Origin: Paenibacillus lycopersici | Lineage (GTDB): Bacteria; Bacillota; Bacilli; Paenibacillales; Paenibacillaceae | Direction of reading: 5' to 3' | Assembly: GCF_010119935.1 (NCBI RefSeq) | Contig: NZ_CP048209.1 | Coordinates: 664,001 to 728,000, forward strand | Length of the DNA stretch: 64,000 nt | Shown: positions 18,106 through 26,996 of the stretch, piece after piece | How the letters are laid out: every line of letters starts with the position of its first letter | How positions within the stretch are numbered: position 1 is the stretch's first letter | Made by a program: the position numbers and the translations under genes | Notes under the pieces: model-generated | The model's input: the letters and a program-made list of their open reading frames with translations, nothing else | What the model was told of the DNA's origin: nothing | Database searches by the model: none

Positions 18106-19293
18106 ATGATGAGACCATTCTCGAAACCGGCGCCGAGACGGGCGCTTGCCGCGATGCTTGCGTTTGCTGCGGTGCTGACGGGCTTCGGCGTGAGTTCGGG
18201 CACGCCGCGAGCCGCCGCCGCCGCGCCCGCTGCCGCGGCGGCATGCCGGACGGACAGCCACGGCTTGACGCTGCATGCGATGAAGGACACGTCCGAACCG
18301 TATTTGCAGGCGATTCAATTTCTGGGCCCTTCCATCGGGCGCGTCGCCGGCAACGGCTTCATGCTGGGCACGTCGGATGCCGGCTGCCACTGGCAGACGA
18401 TTTATAACACGGGCAAGCTGAATTTTACGCAGATGCAGTTCCTGACCAATGTCGAAGGCTACGTCCTCGCGCAAGTCGCCTACGGGAAGCCGAACACGCT
18501 GCTTAAGACGACGAACGGCGGAGCGAGCTATACGTGGATTCCGACGGGACAGCATCCGTTCGATCGCATTCAGTTCCTGAACGAGCAGACGGGCTTCGGG
18601 TACACGCGCGCGTTCACGTACAAGACGACGAACGGCGGCAAGACGTGGAGCAAGCTGGCCACGCCGCCGAATACGCGCTACGTGCATTTCATGACGGAGC
18701 AGAAAGGCTGGGCGATCATCGTGCTCGCGGCGGGCGGCTACGAAATCAAACGGACCGTCGACGGCGGTAACCATTGGACCGACTCGCTGAAGGTGAGCTC
18801 GCAGACCAATGTGGGCGGCATGATCCAAGGCACCGACAGTTCCGACGTCTGGGTGCTGCTGTACGGGGATTCCGGCATGTCGCAGACGTCGTATTCCGTC
18901 TTCCATACGTCGGATGCGGGCGCGCATTGGAAGCAGGTCATCTCGCATCCGACGGCGGGCGGCGGTCCGGCGCCGGGACCCGTCGCGCCTGACGGCAAGC
19001 TGGCCGGTCCGCAGGGCAGACCGACCGACATGGCGGTCGTAGGACGGCAGGCCGCGTTCCTTGTCGCGGGCAGCGGCGCATTGGACGACTTGCAGTTCGG
19101 CCGTTCGCTGGACGACGGCAAGACATGGACCAACCTGCCCGGCGCCGCGCCGGGTTACGACGGCAGGCTGTCGTTCCTCTCGGCGACGACGGGCTATCTG
19201 GCGGTCACGAGCTTCGAGAAGCCGGCCGTCTACCGGACGGCCGACGGGGGCAAGACGTGGAAGCTGCTGTTCTCGCTTCCGGGCGTGAAGTAG
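18106..19293 (+). CDS. Secreted beta-propeller protein with BNR/Ycf48-like repeats
   Basis: 395-aa exported protein. The signal peptide covers roughly residues 1-40 (basic PRR then a long Ala-rich hydrophobic core). Several blades carry the BNR/Asp-box-like motif: LLKTTNGGASYTW, YKTTNGGKTWSKL, RTVDGGNHWTDSL, FHTSDAGAHWKQV, RSLDDGKTWTNL and RTADGGKTWKLL, spaced about 40-60 residues, as in Ycf48-like and sialidase-type propellers. No sialidase active-site Arg triad was recognised, so an enzymatic role is not claimed. The start at 18106 has GAGGTG seven bases upstream; nearby ATG/TTG alternatives exist. Confidence 0.82.
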   Translation: MMRPFSKPAPRRALAAMLAFAAVLTGFGVSSGTPRAAAAAPAAAAACRTDSHGLTLHAMKDTSEPYLQAIQFLGPSIGRVAGNGFMLGTSDAGCHWQTIYNTGKLNFTQMQFLTNVEGYVLAQVAYGKPNTLLKTTNGGASYTWIPTGQHPFDRIQFLNEQTGFGYTRAFTYKTTNGGKTWSKLATPPNTRYVHFMTEQKGWAIIVLAAGGYEIKRTVDGGNHWTDSLKVSSQTNVGGMIQGTDSSDVWVLLYGDSGMSQTSYSVFHTSDAGAHWKQVISHPTAGGGPAPGPVAPDGKLAGPQGRPTDMAVVGRQAAFLVAGSGALDDLQFGRSLDDGKTWTNLPGAAPGYDGRLSFLSATTGYLAVTSFEKPAVYRTADGGKTWKLLFSLPGVK

Positions 19294-19348
19294 CCATTCC
19301 GGCAAGACCCTTGTTCCGCCATAGTTGAAGGGATCCGGGGAACGGTCG

Positions 19349-19385
19349 GCGGCCGGCGCTCCCAGCGCCGGCCGCTTCGCGTTTC
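19349..19385 (+). terminator. Probable terminator after propeller gene
   Basis: Perfect 12-bp stem GCGGCCGGCGCT with 3-nt loop, followed by a weak pyrimidine tail TTCGCGTTTCTCC. Confidence 0.65.
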
Positions 19386-19506
19386 TCCGTGCAATGACGA
19401 TTAGGCGGCCATTGGCAATTACGCGCGAACAATTCGCCAAAATACAGCAGGCGCCGACGCCCGTTCATGCTATACTAGATTCAAAAAAAGGCGGTGGGCC
19501 TGCGTC

Positions 19507-19890
19507 ATGATTCGCCACGAAGGCATTCATCATGTCAGTTTGATCGTAACCGATTTGGAGAGGTCGAAACGGTTCTACGAGGAAGTCATCGGCTTGCGGG
19601 AGATCCAGCGGCCGCCGTTCGATTTTCCCGGCGCCTGGTACGGCATTGGCGACGGCGGTCAGCAGCTGCATCTGCTCGTGCATGTGGGCGAGACGCTGCG
19701 CGGCGGCGGAATCGACACCCGCGACGGGCATTTCGCGATCCGCGTCGCCGATTTCGACGAAACGATCGCCTGGCTGGACCGGTGCGGCATCGAACATCGG
19801 CACAACCGGAACAGCATCACCGGGTTCTCGCAGATTTTCCTGCTGGACCCCGACCGCAACATCATTGAATTGAACGCCGCGCGCGAATAA
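19507..19890 (+). CDS. VOC-family protein (glyoxalase/dioxygenase fold)
   Basis: 127-aa protein made of two beta-alpha-beta-beta-beta modules: IHHVSLIVTDLERSKRFYEEVIGL (first metal His, residue ~8), QLHLLV near 57, GHFAIRVADFDETIAWLD near 77 and IFLLDPDRNIIELN near 113 (metal Glu). The metal ligand pattern of the glyoxalase I / extradiol dioxygenase superfamily is present. Members detoxify or modify small electrophiles or bind antibiotics; the substrate is unknown. Followed by a hairpin terminator. Confidence 0.88.
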   Translation: MIRHEGIHHVSLIVTDLERSKRFYEEVIGLREIQRPPFDFPGAWYGIGDGGQQLHLLVHVGETLRGGGIDTRDGHFAIRVADFDETIAWLDRCGIEHRHNRNSITGFSQIFLLDPDRNIIELNAARE

Positions 19891-19900
19891 AATGCGGACG

Positions 19901-19943
19901 GAAAGCCGGGCAGTCCCACGAGGGACGCTCGGCTTTCGTCTTG
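19901..19943 (+). terminator. Terminator after VOC gene
   Basis: GAAAGCCGGGC / GCTCGGCTTTC stem followed by GTCTT. Confidence 0.7.
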
Positions 19944-20035
19944 ATCCGGACGCTTCACGGCGTGGTGGAAGGATTCGCGGCGGGCATAGCGGCAGGACTC
20001 GTGGCAGGCTTCGTTGTCCCTTCGCAGCTGGATGT

Positions 20036-20058
20036 GATACACTGTTTATATCATATAC
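20036..20058 (-). promoter_or_regulatory. Putative TetR operator in the tetR promoter
   Basis: The minus strand reads AACAGTGTATC at 20046-20036, sharing the exact word AACAGTGTAT with the first repeat in the promoter of the ABC exporter at 23117. It overlaps the presumed -10 region of the tetR gene (a possible TTGTCC -35 lies at 20014-20019), so the regulator may also control itself. Confidence 0.55.
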
Positions 20059-20094
20059 AATTTCGGCGTTTGACCGGAACGGGGGACTGCCAGC

Positions 20095-20901
20095 ATGACC
20101 AACCATACCGATAACGAAGACGACGTGCTCGGCCGGCTGCCGGCCGGCGTTGCATTAAGCTGGGGCATCGTGAAGCAGGGCAAGCGCGGTCCCAAGGGCG
20201 AATTGAGCATCAAACAAATCGTCGACGCCGCCGTGGCGATCGCGGATCAGGACGGCTTGCAGGCCGTGTCCATGAGCCGCGTCGCCCAGTCGCTCGGCTA
20301 TACGACCATGTCGTTGTACCGCTATATGACGAGCAAGGACGACCTGCTGCTGTTGATGCAGGAAGCGGTAAGCGACGTGCCTATCCCGCCGTACGACCCA
20401 GGCCAGGATTGGCGGGACGGATTGCGCGAATATGTGCAGCAATGCGTTCAGGTGTTCGTCGAGCATCCGTGGTACGGGGATATTCCGATTACGGGCGTGC
20501 CGGTGACGCCGAACGTCATGGGGCTTATCGATTGGGTGCTGCGGTCGCTGCGGCCGCTGGAGCTGGACGAATTCGAGAAAATGTCCGTCCTGCTGCTGCT
20601 GAGCAGCTACGGACGCGCCGTCGGCCTCATCAGCAGGGATATCGCCAAAGCGGCGCGGTTAGGCGTGAGCGCGGAGGATTTCTCGGGTTTACCGTTCAGT
20701 CCGGCGTTGAAGCGGCTCGTCACGCCCGAGCGGTATCCGGACTTGTACCCGATCGTCATGTCCGGGATCTATGCGGGCGAACGGGAGTCGGAGAGCACGG
20801 TCGGGGACGACATGAATTTCGGGCTGGAGCGGATTTTGGACGGGATCGAGCAGTATTTGGCGCGCCGGGGGAAGCTGCCCGCGGATGCGGGGGACCGCTA
20901 G
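20095..20901 (+). CDS. TetR/AcrR-family regulator (TetR_C-type)
   Basis: 268-aa repressor. DNA-binding helix-turn-helix at residues ~35-85 (IKQIVDAAVAIADQDGLQAVSMSRVAQSLGYTTMSLYRYMTSKDDLL); the C-terminal ~180 residues form the ligand pocket, of the class related to tetracycline repressors. There is an N-terminal extension of ~30 residues. GGGGGACT precedes the ATG. It converges on the two-gene ABC exporter 21403-23096; the shared AACAGTGTAT sites suggest it represses that exporter and itself. Ligand unknown, probably an antibiotic or other toxic compound. Confidence 0.88.
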   Translation: MTNHTDNEDDVLGRLPAGVALSWGIVKQGKRGPKGELSIKQIVDAAVAIADQDGLQAVSMSRVAQSLGYTTMSLYRYMTSKDDLLLLMQEAVSDVPIPPYDPGQDWRDGLREYVQQCVQVFVEHPWYGDIPITGVPVTPNVMGLIDWVLRSLRPLELDEFEKMSVLLLLSSYGRAVGLISRDIAKAARLGVSAEDFSGLPFSPALKRLVTPERYPDLYPIVMSGIYAGERESESTVGDDMNFGLERILDGIEQYLARRGKLPADAGDR

Positions 20902-21035
20902 AACAATGGGCGATGCCGCCGGATCGATGGGAGTGAGGTCGAACCGCCGTCGGCATCCTGCGAAGCGGCGTGCGTTGGGAGCTGCGTCCGCAGCGTGAAA
21001 GACGCGTCACGGCTGGCTGGGAGCGTGAAAGCTGA

Positions 21036-21107
21036 AGCGGAAAGAGCAGAAAGAGCGGAAAGAGCGGAAAGAGCGGAAAGAGCGGAAAGAGCTGAAAGAG
21101 CTGAAGG
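21036..21107. repeat. 9-bp tandem repeat, eight units of AGCGGAAAG type
   Basis: Eight contiguous 9-bp units (AGCGGAAAG and close variants), purine-rich. Farther right (21137-21248) the same word recurs in opposite sense as CTCTTCGG-type pyrimidine stretches, and 21271-21306 has GAAAGACCC units, again at 9-bp spacing. The whole 20902-21305 interval has no supported gene. Confidence 0.85.
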
Positions 21108-21305
21108 GGCTGCCCTTTTAGTTCTCTGCGCTTTTGCAGCTCTTCGGCCCGTCAGCCCTTCTCTTCGATTCTTCCAATTCTTTCAATATCTTGCAGCTCT
21201 TCGGCTCTTTATGCTCTTCGGCCATTTTCAGCTCTTGCGGCTCTTCGGAAAGCCTTTTAGCAGCGAAGTTGAAAGACCCGAAAGACCCGAAAGATCCGCA
21301 AGACC

Positions 21306-21353
21306 GAAAAAGCACACCGGTTTACTCGCTTGAGCGAGCCGGTGTGCTTTTTG
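21306..21353 (-). terminator. Bidirectional terminator between tetR and ABC exporter
   Basis: AAAAAGCACACCGG pairs with CCGGTGTGCTTTTT; inner CTCGCTTGAGCGAG also pairs. It lies between convergent genes and can stop both transcripts. Confidence 0.88.
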
Positions 21354-21402
21354 TTATGCTGCGGGGTCGCGTCCGCGGACGCGGCCATAAGAAGGCAGGG
21401 AG

Positions 21403-22206
21403 TTACCTGCGCCCGGATCCCCGCTTGAATGCCGCGACGCTCCAGATGAGCGCGAGCGCCAGGATGCCGGCGCACCAGGCGGCGGCGAGCCAGGCGTTGT
21501 GGCCGATCGGGGTGCCTGTGAGCAAGCCGCGGATCGTCTCGATCACCGGCGTGATCGGCTGGTTGTTGGCCACGCCCTGAAGCCAGTGCGGCATCGTCGA
21601 CGTCGGCACGAACGCGCTGGAGAGATAGGGGAGGAAGAGCAGGATAAAGCCGTAGCCGGAAGCCGCCGAGGCCGAACCGGCGATCATGCCGATCGCGGCG
21701 AACAGCCACGTGATGGCGAGAATGAACAGCGTAATTATGCCGAGGGCGGCGAGCCAGGCCAGGAAGCCGGCATCGGAGCGGAAGCCGACGAGAAAGGCGA
21801 CGCCGATGACGACGCCGGTCGCCAGCAGGTTGCGGGCGAGGCTGGCGGCGACATGTCCGGTGATGACGCCGATGCTGCGGATCGGCATCGTGCGAAACCG
21901 GTCGATGATGCCGTTCGTCATATCCTGAGCGACGTCTACGGCCGTACTGGAGGAGCCGAAGCCGGCGCACAGCAGAATAATGCCGGGCACGACGTAGGTG
22001 ACGTATTCGCCGCCCGGCGAAATGGCGCCGCCGAACACGTACGTGAACAAGAGCATCAGCATGACCGGCAGCATGATCGCCATGATGAGCGCTTCGGTAT
22101 TGCGCAGGCTGAGGCGGATGCTCCGCCCGATGAAGACGGCGTTCGTGACGCCGAAGGATGCGACCCTGTCCGGCTCGGAATTCGTATGCAGCGTTGCGGT
22201 TGTCAT
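21403..22206 (-). CDS. ABC-2 type exporter permease
   Basis: 267-aa membrane protein with about six transmembrane segments and the ABC-2 pattern: N-terminal cytoplasmic piece, then IMAIMLPVMLMLLFTYVFGG near 45, YVVPGIILLCAGFG near 75 and the DRFRTMPI coupling block near 105, and a conserved LFLPYLSSAFVPTSTMPHWLQ near 195, typical of DrrB-like drug exporters. The ATG overlaps the TAA of the ATPase gene by one base, so translation is coupled. Forms a 2+2 transporter with the ATPase. Confidence 0.9.
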   Translation of the reverse strand: MTTATLHTNSEPDRVASFGVTNAVFIGRSIRLSLRNTEALIMAIMLPVMLMLLFTYVFGGAISPGGEYVTYVVPGIILLCAGFGSSSTAVDVAQDMTNGIIDRFRTMPIRSIGVITGHVAASLARNLLATGVVIGVAFLVGFRSDAGFLAWLAALGIITLFILAITWLFAAIGMIAGSASAASGYGFILLFLPYLSSAFVPTSTMPHWLQGVANNQPITPVIETIRGLLTGTPIGHNAWLAAAWCAGILALALIWSVAAFKRGSGRR

Positions 22207-23096
22207 TATTTTACGGCCTCCTCTATTTGCGGGGTTGTCGTCAAGGCGACGAATACATCGTCCATGCTAGGTTTGCGCAGCATAATCCGCGACTCCGGCG
22301 AAACCTTCCCGGCGAGGCCGTTCAGCGTCTGGCGAATATGCTGCAGGCTGCCGTCGGTGGGGAATGAGGCGAGCACTTCGCCGTCCGCGTCGTGCAGCTC
22401 GATCAATTCGTCGCCGACGCGGGCCTTCAGCTCCTTCGCCGTGCCGGAGGCGACGATGCGTCCGCCGGCGATGACGGCGATGCGGTCCGCGAGCTGATCG
22501 GCTTCCTCCAAATACTGCGTAGTCAGGAAGATCGTAATGCCCCGGTCGCGCAGCTCCATGATCATATCCCAGAGGGCGCGCCGGCTGACGGTGTCGAGCC
22601 CCGTCGTCGGCTCATCGAGGAAAAGCACGGGCCGGGAGGCGACGAGACTGACGGCCAGGTCGATTCTGCGGCGCATCCCGCCTGAGAAGGTTTTGACCAG
22701 CTTGCTTGCGCTGGCGGTCAGCTCGAACCGTTTCAGCAGCTCGGCGGTTCGGATCCGCGCTTCGGCGGACGTGCAGCCGGATAATCTGCACATCATCAGC
22801 AGATTCTCCTTCGCGGTCAGCATGTCGTCGACGGCGGCGAACTGCCCCGTCAGGCTGATCGAGCGTTTGACGGCTTCCCGTCCCGCGATAATGTCGTGTC
22901 CGTTGACGGCCGCTGTTCCTCCGTCAGGCTTCGTCAGCGTGGATAAGATGTTGATCAAGGTCGTCTTGCCCGCGCCGTTCGGTCCGAGCAAGGCGAAAAT
23001 CGTACCGGACGGAACGGCGAGATCGATGCCGTCCAGCACGGTTTGCGAGCCGAACGATTTACGTAATCCAGCCGTTACGATAGCGTTATTGCGCAT
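22206..23096 (-). CDS. ABC exporter ATP-binding protein (DrrA-like)
   Basis: 296-aa ATPase. Walker A GPNGAGKTT near residue 37, Q-loop region SLTGQFAAVD near 85, signature SGGMRRR near 138, Walker B LFLDEPTTGLD near 160, switch His region LTTQYLEEADQ near 190; the C-terminal domain has the HDADGE...IRQTLNG pattern of daunorubicin-type ATPases. ATG at 23096 with GGAGGAG eight bases upstream is chosen over the ATG at 23114, whose own bases form that ribosome site. Powers drug or lipid export with the permease. Confidence 0.92.
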   Translation of the reverse strand: MRNNAIVTAGLRKSFGSQTVLDGIDLAVPSGTIFALLGPNGAGKTTLINILSTLTKPDGGTAAVNGHDIIAGREAVKRSISLTGQFAAVDDMLTAKENLLMMCRLSGCTSAEARIRTAELLKRFELTASASKLVKTFSGGMRRRIDLAVSLVASRPVLFLDEPTTGLDTVSRRALWDMIMELRDRGITIFLTTQYLEEADQLADRIAVIAGGRIVASGTAKELKARVGDELIELHDADGEVLASFPTDGSLQHIRQTLNGLAGKVSPESRIMLRKPSMDDVFVALTTTPQIEEAVK

Positions 23097-23116
23097 GTTT
23101 TGTCGCTCCTCCATAA

Positions 23117-23176
23117 AACAGTGTATTTTATAAACAGTATATTATGATAACAGTATATTACGCATACAGTAAAAAG
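23117..23176. promoter_or_regulatory. Four 16-bp direct repeats, putative repressor array
   Basis: AACAGT (or TACAGT) begins at 23117, 23133, 23149 and 23165, exactly 16 bp apart, three followed by a TATT-like extension. The array overlaps the -10 box and extends to just before the ATPase ribosome site. Probable operator for the TetR regulator at 20095, whose own promoter holds AACAGTGTAT. Confidence 0.65.
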
Positions 23177-23180
23177 GCAA
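23152..23180 (-). promoter_or_regulatory. Sigma-A promoter of the ABC exporter operon
   Basis: Minus strand: -35 TTGCCT (23180-23175), 17-bp spacer, -10 TATACT (23157-23152). The 16-bp repeat array covers the -10 and the region downstream. Confidence 0.7.
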
Positions 23181-23796
23181 CCGGTCTCCCGCTAAAAATT
23201 TTCGGGGCTTGCTTTCCGGGCTTGTTTGATGCTGCCGGGCTGAGGCGGCGCAGGTGCAGGAACGGCGGGCGGAAGCGCGATGGACGAAGGATGTTGGTTA
23301 CAGGAGCAAGGATGAAGCGTTAAGGATGAAGGATTAAGGTTGATGGGCGATGGAGCCGTTCAGTCGTGGAACGAAGGGAGCTGCGGAGCCATGAGGCTGA
23401 CAGCCATCATGCGCCGTCGCACTTCGCGCAGGGAGCTGCGCGAAATGCCGGAAGTACGGTAGAAGGAGCGAAGGAAAGAAGAGGCGATCTGGCGGCAGGC
23501 AGGCTGTGAGGCGGTGCGGAAGATGGACTAGGCAGAGGCTGTTTGTACGAATAGGATGCGGCGGGCTCTCGGGCGAGTCGGAGGCATAGGATCAATATGG
23601 ATGGATGGCTTGCTTCGGGGAAGGCGACATCGGCCGTGGCAAGGCGCGAGGCTTGGCCGGCTAATTGGTGGCGAGGCCGGCTCATGAGGCGAGGACTCCG
23701 GCGTATTATTCGGCGCGGCGGCAGCCGCAGGGCGAGTCGGGCAGGCCGCGGGCTGCGGGAAGGCATGGGCAGGACGCAGGGCTGCCGAGCGGAAAC
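23181..23796. other. Intergenic region without recognised gene
   Basis: About 615 bp, purine-rich on the plus strand, with AAGGATGAAG-type short repeats around 23305-23340. The open frames here lack ribosome sites and family resemblance. May be a decayed gene or an expansion of simple sequence; nothing else seen. Confidence 0.45.
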
Positions 23797-24582
23797 CTAC
23801 AGCCGATGGAGCGCCCGGTAGCTTGACGGACGGATGCCCGTCAGGCGGACGAAGCTGCGGCTGAGCGAGAATCCGTTCTCGTACCCGCAGGCGAGCGCGA
23901 TCCGGTCGAGCGTCCAGTCCGTAGAGACGAGCAGCTTGCGCGCTTCGGCCATGCGGAGCGACAGCATGAACGGCTGCGGCGGCATTCCGAACACCCGCTG
24001 GAAGCGGCGGGTGAACTGGACCGGCGTCAAGCCGCAGCGCGCGGCGGCCTCGCTCACGGCCGATCTCGCGTCCACATGCTCCCGAAGCCATGCGGCGGCC
24101 GCATCCATGGCGGCGTCAGCCGGCGCGGCGGACGTCTCCTTGCGCCGGTTGCATTCCTGCATGCATTGCAGCCAAATATCCGCCGCGTAATGCGCTCCGT
24201 ACGCATGCTGCGCCGCAGCGTCGTGCGGGGGCGCTGGTTTGAGGCGCTCCAGGTTCTGCTGCAGTCTGGCGGTATCGCCGATGCGCACGCGCCCCTGCGG
24301 CAAGGGAACAGGATCGTCCGCGCGCAGCGAGAAGGCGACGAACGCGAAGGAGAGCGGCTCGACGACCTCGCGCTCGAAGCGCGCCCCCGGCGGACAGACG
24401 ACGACGTCTCCCGCTGCCGCCGTTCCTTCCTCGTCCTGAATCCGGTACCGGAACCGTCCGCTCTCAACCGCGAACATCACCCATCTGGCGTACGTATCTT
24501 CGGCGAGCAGGAACGCTTCTTTCCGTTGCCAATACACCCATTCCGTCTCCCCGGGGAACGGTGCGGCCGCAAGCTCCTGCAT
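23797..24582 (-). CDS. AraC-family transcriptional regulator
   Basis: 261-aa regulator. N-terminal half is a cupin-like sensor (GDVVVCPPGARFEREV near 60); C-terminal ~100 residues hold two helix-turn-helix motifs: SAVSEAAARCGLTPVQFTRRFQRVFG and WTLDRIALACGYENGFSLSRSFVRLTGIRPSSYR. GAGGAG precedes ATG. Transcribed divergently from the FAD oxidoreductase gene (24707), its likely target; 124 bp separate the two starts. The ligand is probably a sugar or sugar derivative. Confidence 0.9.
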   Translation of the reverse strand: MQELAAAPFPGETEWVYWQRKEAFLLAEDTYARWVMFAVESGRFRYRIQDEEGTAAAGDVVVCPPGARFEREVVEPLSFAFVAFSLRADDPVPLPQGRVRIGDTARLQQNLERLKPAPPHDAAAQHAYGAHYAADIWLQCMQECNRRKETSAAPADAAMDAAAAWLREHVDARSAVSEAAARCGLTPVQFTRRFQRVFGMPPQPFMLSLRMAEARKLLVSTDWTLDRIALACGYENGFSLSRSFVRLTGIRPSSYRALHRL

Positions 24583-24706
24583 CTCGTCATCTCCTCTGAA
24601 AATAAAGATATGGCAATCGAAAAGCCGGCTATTCCAAAAGGACTTTCCTTCATTGTAGCATGAAAATCAGGATGGACACGTGATTTCAAGATGGAGGGGA
24701 TACGGC

Positions 24707-26968
24707 ATGTTGGAGCAATCGGTCAAAACGGATATTGTCGTGGTCGGAGGCGGCTTGGCGGGCGTATGCGCGGCGGTGGCCGCGGCAAGGCTCGGGCAGA
24801 CGGTGGCGCTCGTGCAAAACCGGCCGGTGCTGGGCGGCAATTCCAGCAGCGAGGTTAGGGTATGGGTGTGCGGCGCGACGGGGCACGGCGTCAACCGCTA
24901 CGCGCGGGAGACGGGCATTATGGGCGAGCTGTTCGTGGAGAACCAGTATCGCAACATGGAAGGCAATCCGTATTATTGGGACCTCGTCGTGCTGGAAACC
25001 GTCCGGGCGGAGCCGAACATCCAGCTCTTTCTGAACACGGACGTGCATGAAGTAGAGGCGGACGGGCCGGAGGACGACCGATCCATTAGCGCGGTGATCG
25101 GCTGGATGATGGGCTCGGAGCGGCGGATTCGTTTCGAGGGCGGCGTCGTGCTCGACTGTACCGGCGACGGGCTGGTCGGTTTCCTGGCCGGGGCGAAATA
25201 CCGGATCGGACGAGAGGCGAAAGCCGAATTCAACGAGGATTGGGCGCCGGAGATCGCGGACGACATCACGCTGGGGAGTACGATTTTGTTCTACTCGAAG
25301 GATGCTGGCCGTCCGATCAAGTACGTGCCGCCGTCGTTCGCCAAAGACATTACGCAGACGAGCATTCCCGTCCGCCGGGTCATCCGCAGCGGCGATTCCG
25401 GCTGCCACTACTGGTGGATCGAGTGGGGCGGCGAGCTGGACACGGTGAACGAGAACGAGCGCATCCGCGACGAGCTGTGGTCGGTCATCTACGGGATTTG
25501 GGATTATATCAAGAACTCCGGCCAGTTCGACGCGGACAACATGACGTTGGAATGGGTCGGGTCCCTGCCGGGCAAGAGAGAGTACCGCCGCTTCATCGGC
25601 GACTACATGCTGAATCAGAACGATGTCGTCGCGCAGCGGCCGTTCGACGACCGGGTCGCGTTCGGCGGCTGGTCGATCGACCTGCATCCGCCGCAAGGGA
25701 TGTATGCCGCCGAGAGCGGCTCGAAGCATTTTCATGCGGACGGCAATTACTCCATTCCGTTCCGCTCCTTGTATTCGGCGAACGTGAGCAACCTGCTCTT
25801 CGCGGGACGCAACATCAGCGCTTCGCACGTGGCGTTCGGCACGACGCGCGTCATGGCGACCTGCGCCGTCATCGGCGAGGCGGCCGGGACGGGGGCGGCA
25901 TTGTGCGCGCAGAAGGGCGTGACGCCGCGAGCGCTGCAAGCCGAGCATATGGGCGAGCTGCAGCAGACGCTGCTGCGGCAGGATGCCTCGGTCATCGGCT
26001 TGCGCAATGCGGACCCGCAGGATTTGGCGCGGACCGCCAGCGTTGAAGCGTCCAGCACGCTGACGCTGGCGCATTGGCCGCTGTGCGGCACAGGGAGCGC
26101 GGCCTACGCGCATACCTTGGAGAAGCCGGTCGGCATTCTCGTACCGGTCGACCCGCGGCTGGACGGCGTGGAGCTGCTCGTCGATGCCGAGGAAGAGACC
26201 GAGCTTGTCGTGGAAGTGTGGGAAACGGGCCGCGCGGAGAACTACATCCCGCATCGTTTCGTATCGCGGCATAGCTGCCGCGTGGCCCGGGGCGGACAGC
26301 AGTGGGCTGCGGTCGATTTGAGCGGTTCGCCGATCCCGCCGGTGCCGTGCAACGTGTTTCTCGTCGTTCGGGAGAATCCGCAGCTGCGGCTGCGCTCGGG
26401 AGATGGCTTGATTTTCGGCCTGCTGGGCTTCGATTATCATGGCGATCTCCCGTTCGAAGAGCTGCCGGCGGACAGCCAGCGCGTGACGTTATGGCGCATG
26501 GGGCCGTACAATCGCAAGGCGATGTGCGTGAGGTTGTCGCCGGGCACGCAAGCGTACGCGGCGGACAAAACGGTGGACGGCTACGTGCGTCCGTACGGCG
26601 GTCCGCATCTGTGGATGTCCGAGGCGGTGCGCGAGGGACGGGAAGAGTGGCTGCGGCTGGAGTGGCCGTCCGCCGTCGGCGTGCGGGAGATTCATCTGAC
26701 GTTCAACGACGACGTGAACGAGGATCTGATCAATCTGCATCACCATACGACGCCTTTCTCGATCATGCCGGAGCTAGTCAAAGACTGCCGGATCGAGGTG
26801 CTGACGGATGGCGGCTGGACGGTGCTGGAACGGCTTCAGGACAACCGCAAGCGGAAAAGAATCGTCGTGCTGCCGGCCGTCGTCGCCGCGTCCGCGCTGC
26901 GGGTCGTGGTGGAATCGACCAACGGCTCGCCGTTCGCGCAGGTGATTGAGGTGCGGGTGTACGGGTAA
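24707..26968 (+). CDS. FAD-dependent oxidoreductase (FAD_oxidored family) with C-terminal extension
   Basis: 753-aa protein without signal peptide. The N-terminal dinucleotide-binding motif is DIVVVGGGLAGVCAAVAAARLG (shown in part; residues ~8-28), followed by GGNSSSEVRVW near 45 and GATGHGVNRY, as in the FAD_oxidored (PF12831) group often found beside carbohydrate genes. Residues ~1-450 are the FAD domain; the rest (450-753) is beta-rich, ending in a segment like a discoidin/F5-8 type domain (RIEVLTDGGWTVLERLQDN...RVVVESTNGSPFAQVIEVRVYG). ATG at 24707 has GGAGGGG. Divergent AraC at 23797. Redox reaction and substrate unknown. Confidence 0.85.
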   Translation: MLEQSVKTDIVVVGGGLAGVCAAVAAARLGQTVALVQNRPVLGGNSSSEVRVWVCGATGHGVNRYARETGIMGELFVENQYRNMEGNPYYWDLVVLETVRAEPNIQLFLNTDVHEVEADGPEDDRSISAVIGWMMGSERRIRFEGGVVLDCTGDGLVGFLAGAKYRIGREAKAEFNEDWAPEIADDITLGSTILFYSKDAGRPIKYVPPSFAKDITQTSIPVRRVIRSGDSGCHYWWIEWGGELDTVNENERIRDELWSVIYGIWDYIKNSGQFDADNMTLEWVGSLPGKREYRRFIGDYMLNQNDVVAQRPFDDRVAFGGWSIDLHPPQGMYAAESGSKHFHADGNYSIPFRSLYSANVSNLLFAGRNISASHVAFGTTRVMATCAVIGEAAGTGAALCAQKGVTPRALQAEHMGELQQTLLRQDASVIGLRNADPQDLARTASVEASSTLTLAHWPLCGTGSAAYAHTLEKPVGILVPVDPRLDGVELLVDAEEETELVVEVWETGRAENYIPHRFVSRHSCRVARGGQQWAAVDLSGSPIPPVPCNVFLVVRENPQLRLRSGDGLIFGLLGFDYHGDLPFEELPADSQRVTLWRMGPYNRKAMCVRLSPGTQAYAADKTVDGYVRPYGGPHLWMSEAVREGREEWLRLEWPSAVGVREIHLTFNDDVNEDLINLHHHTTPFSIMPELVKDCRIEVLTDGGWTVLERLQDNRKRKRIVVLPAVVAASALRVVVESTNGSPFAQVIEVRVYG

Positions 26969-26996
26969 GGGGGATTTTGAGCAGGGCTTCGGGCAG

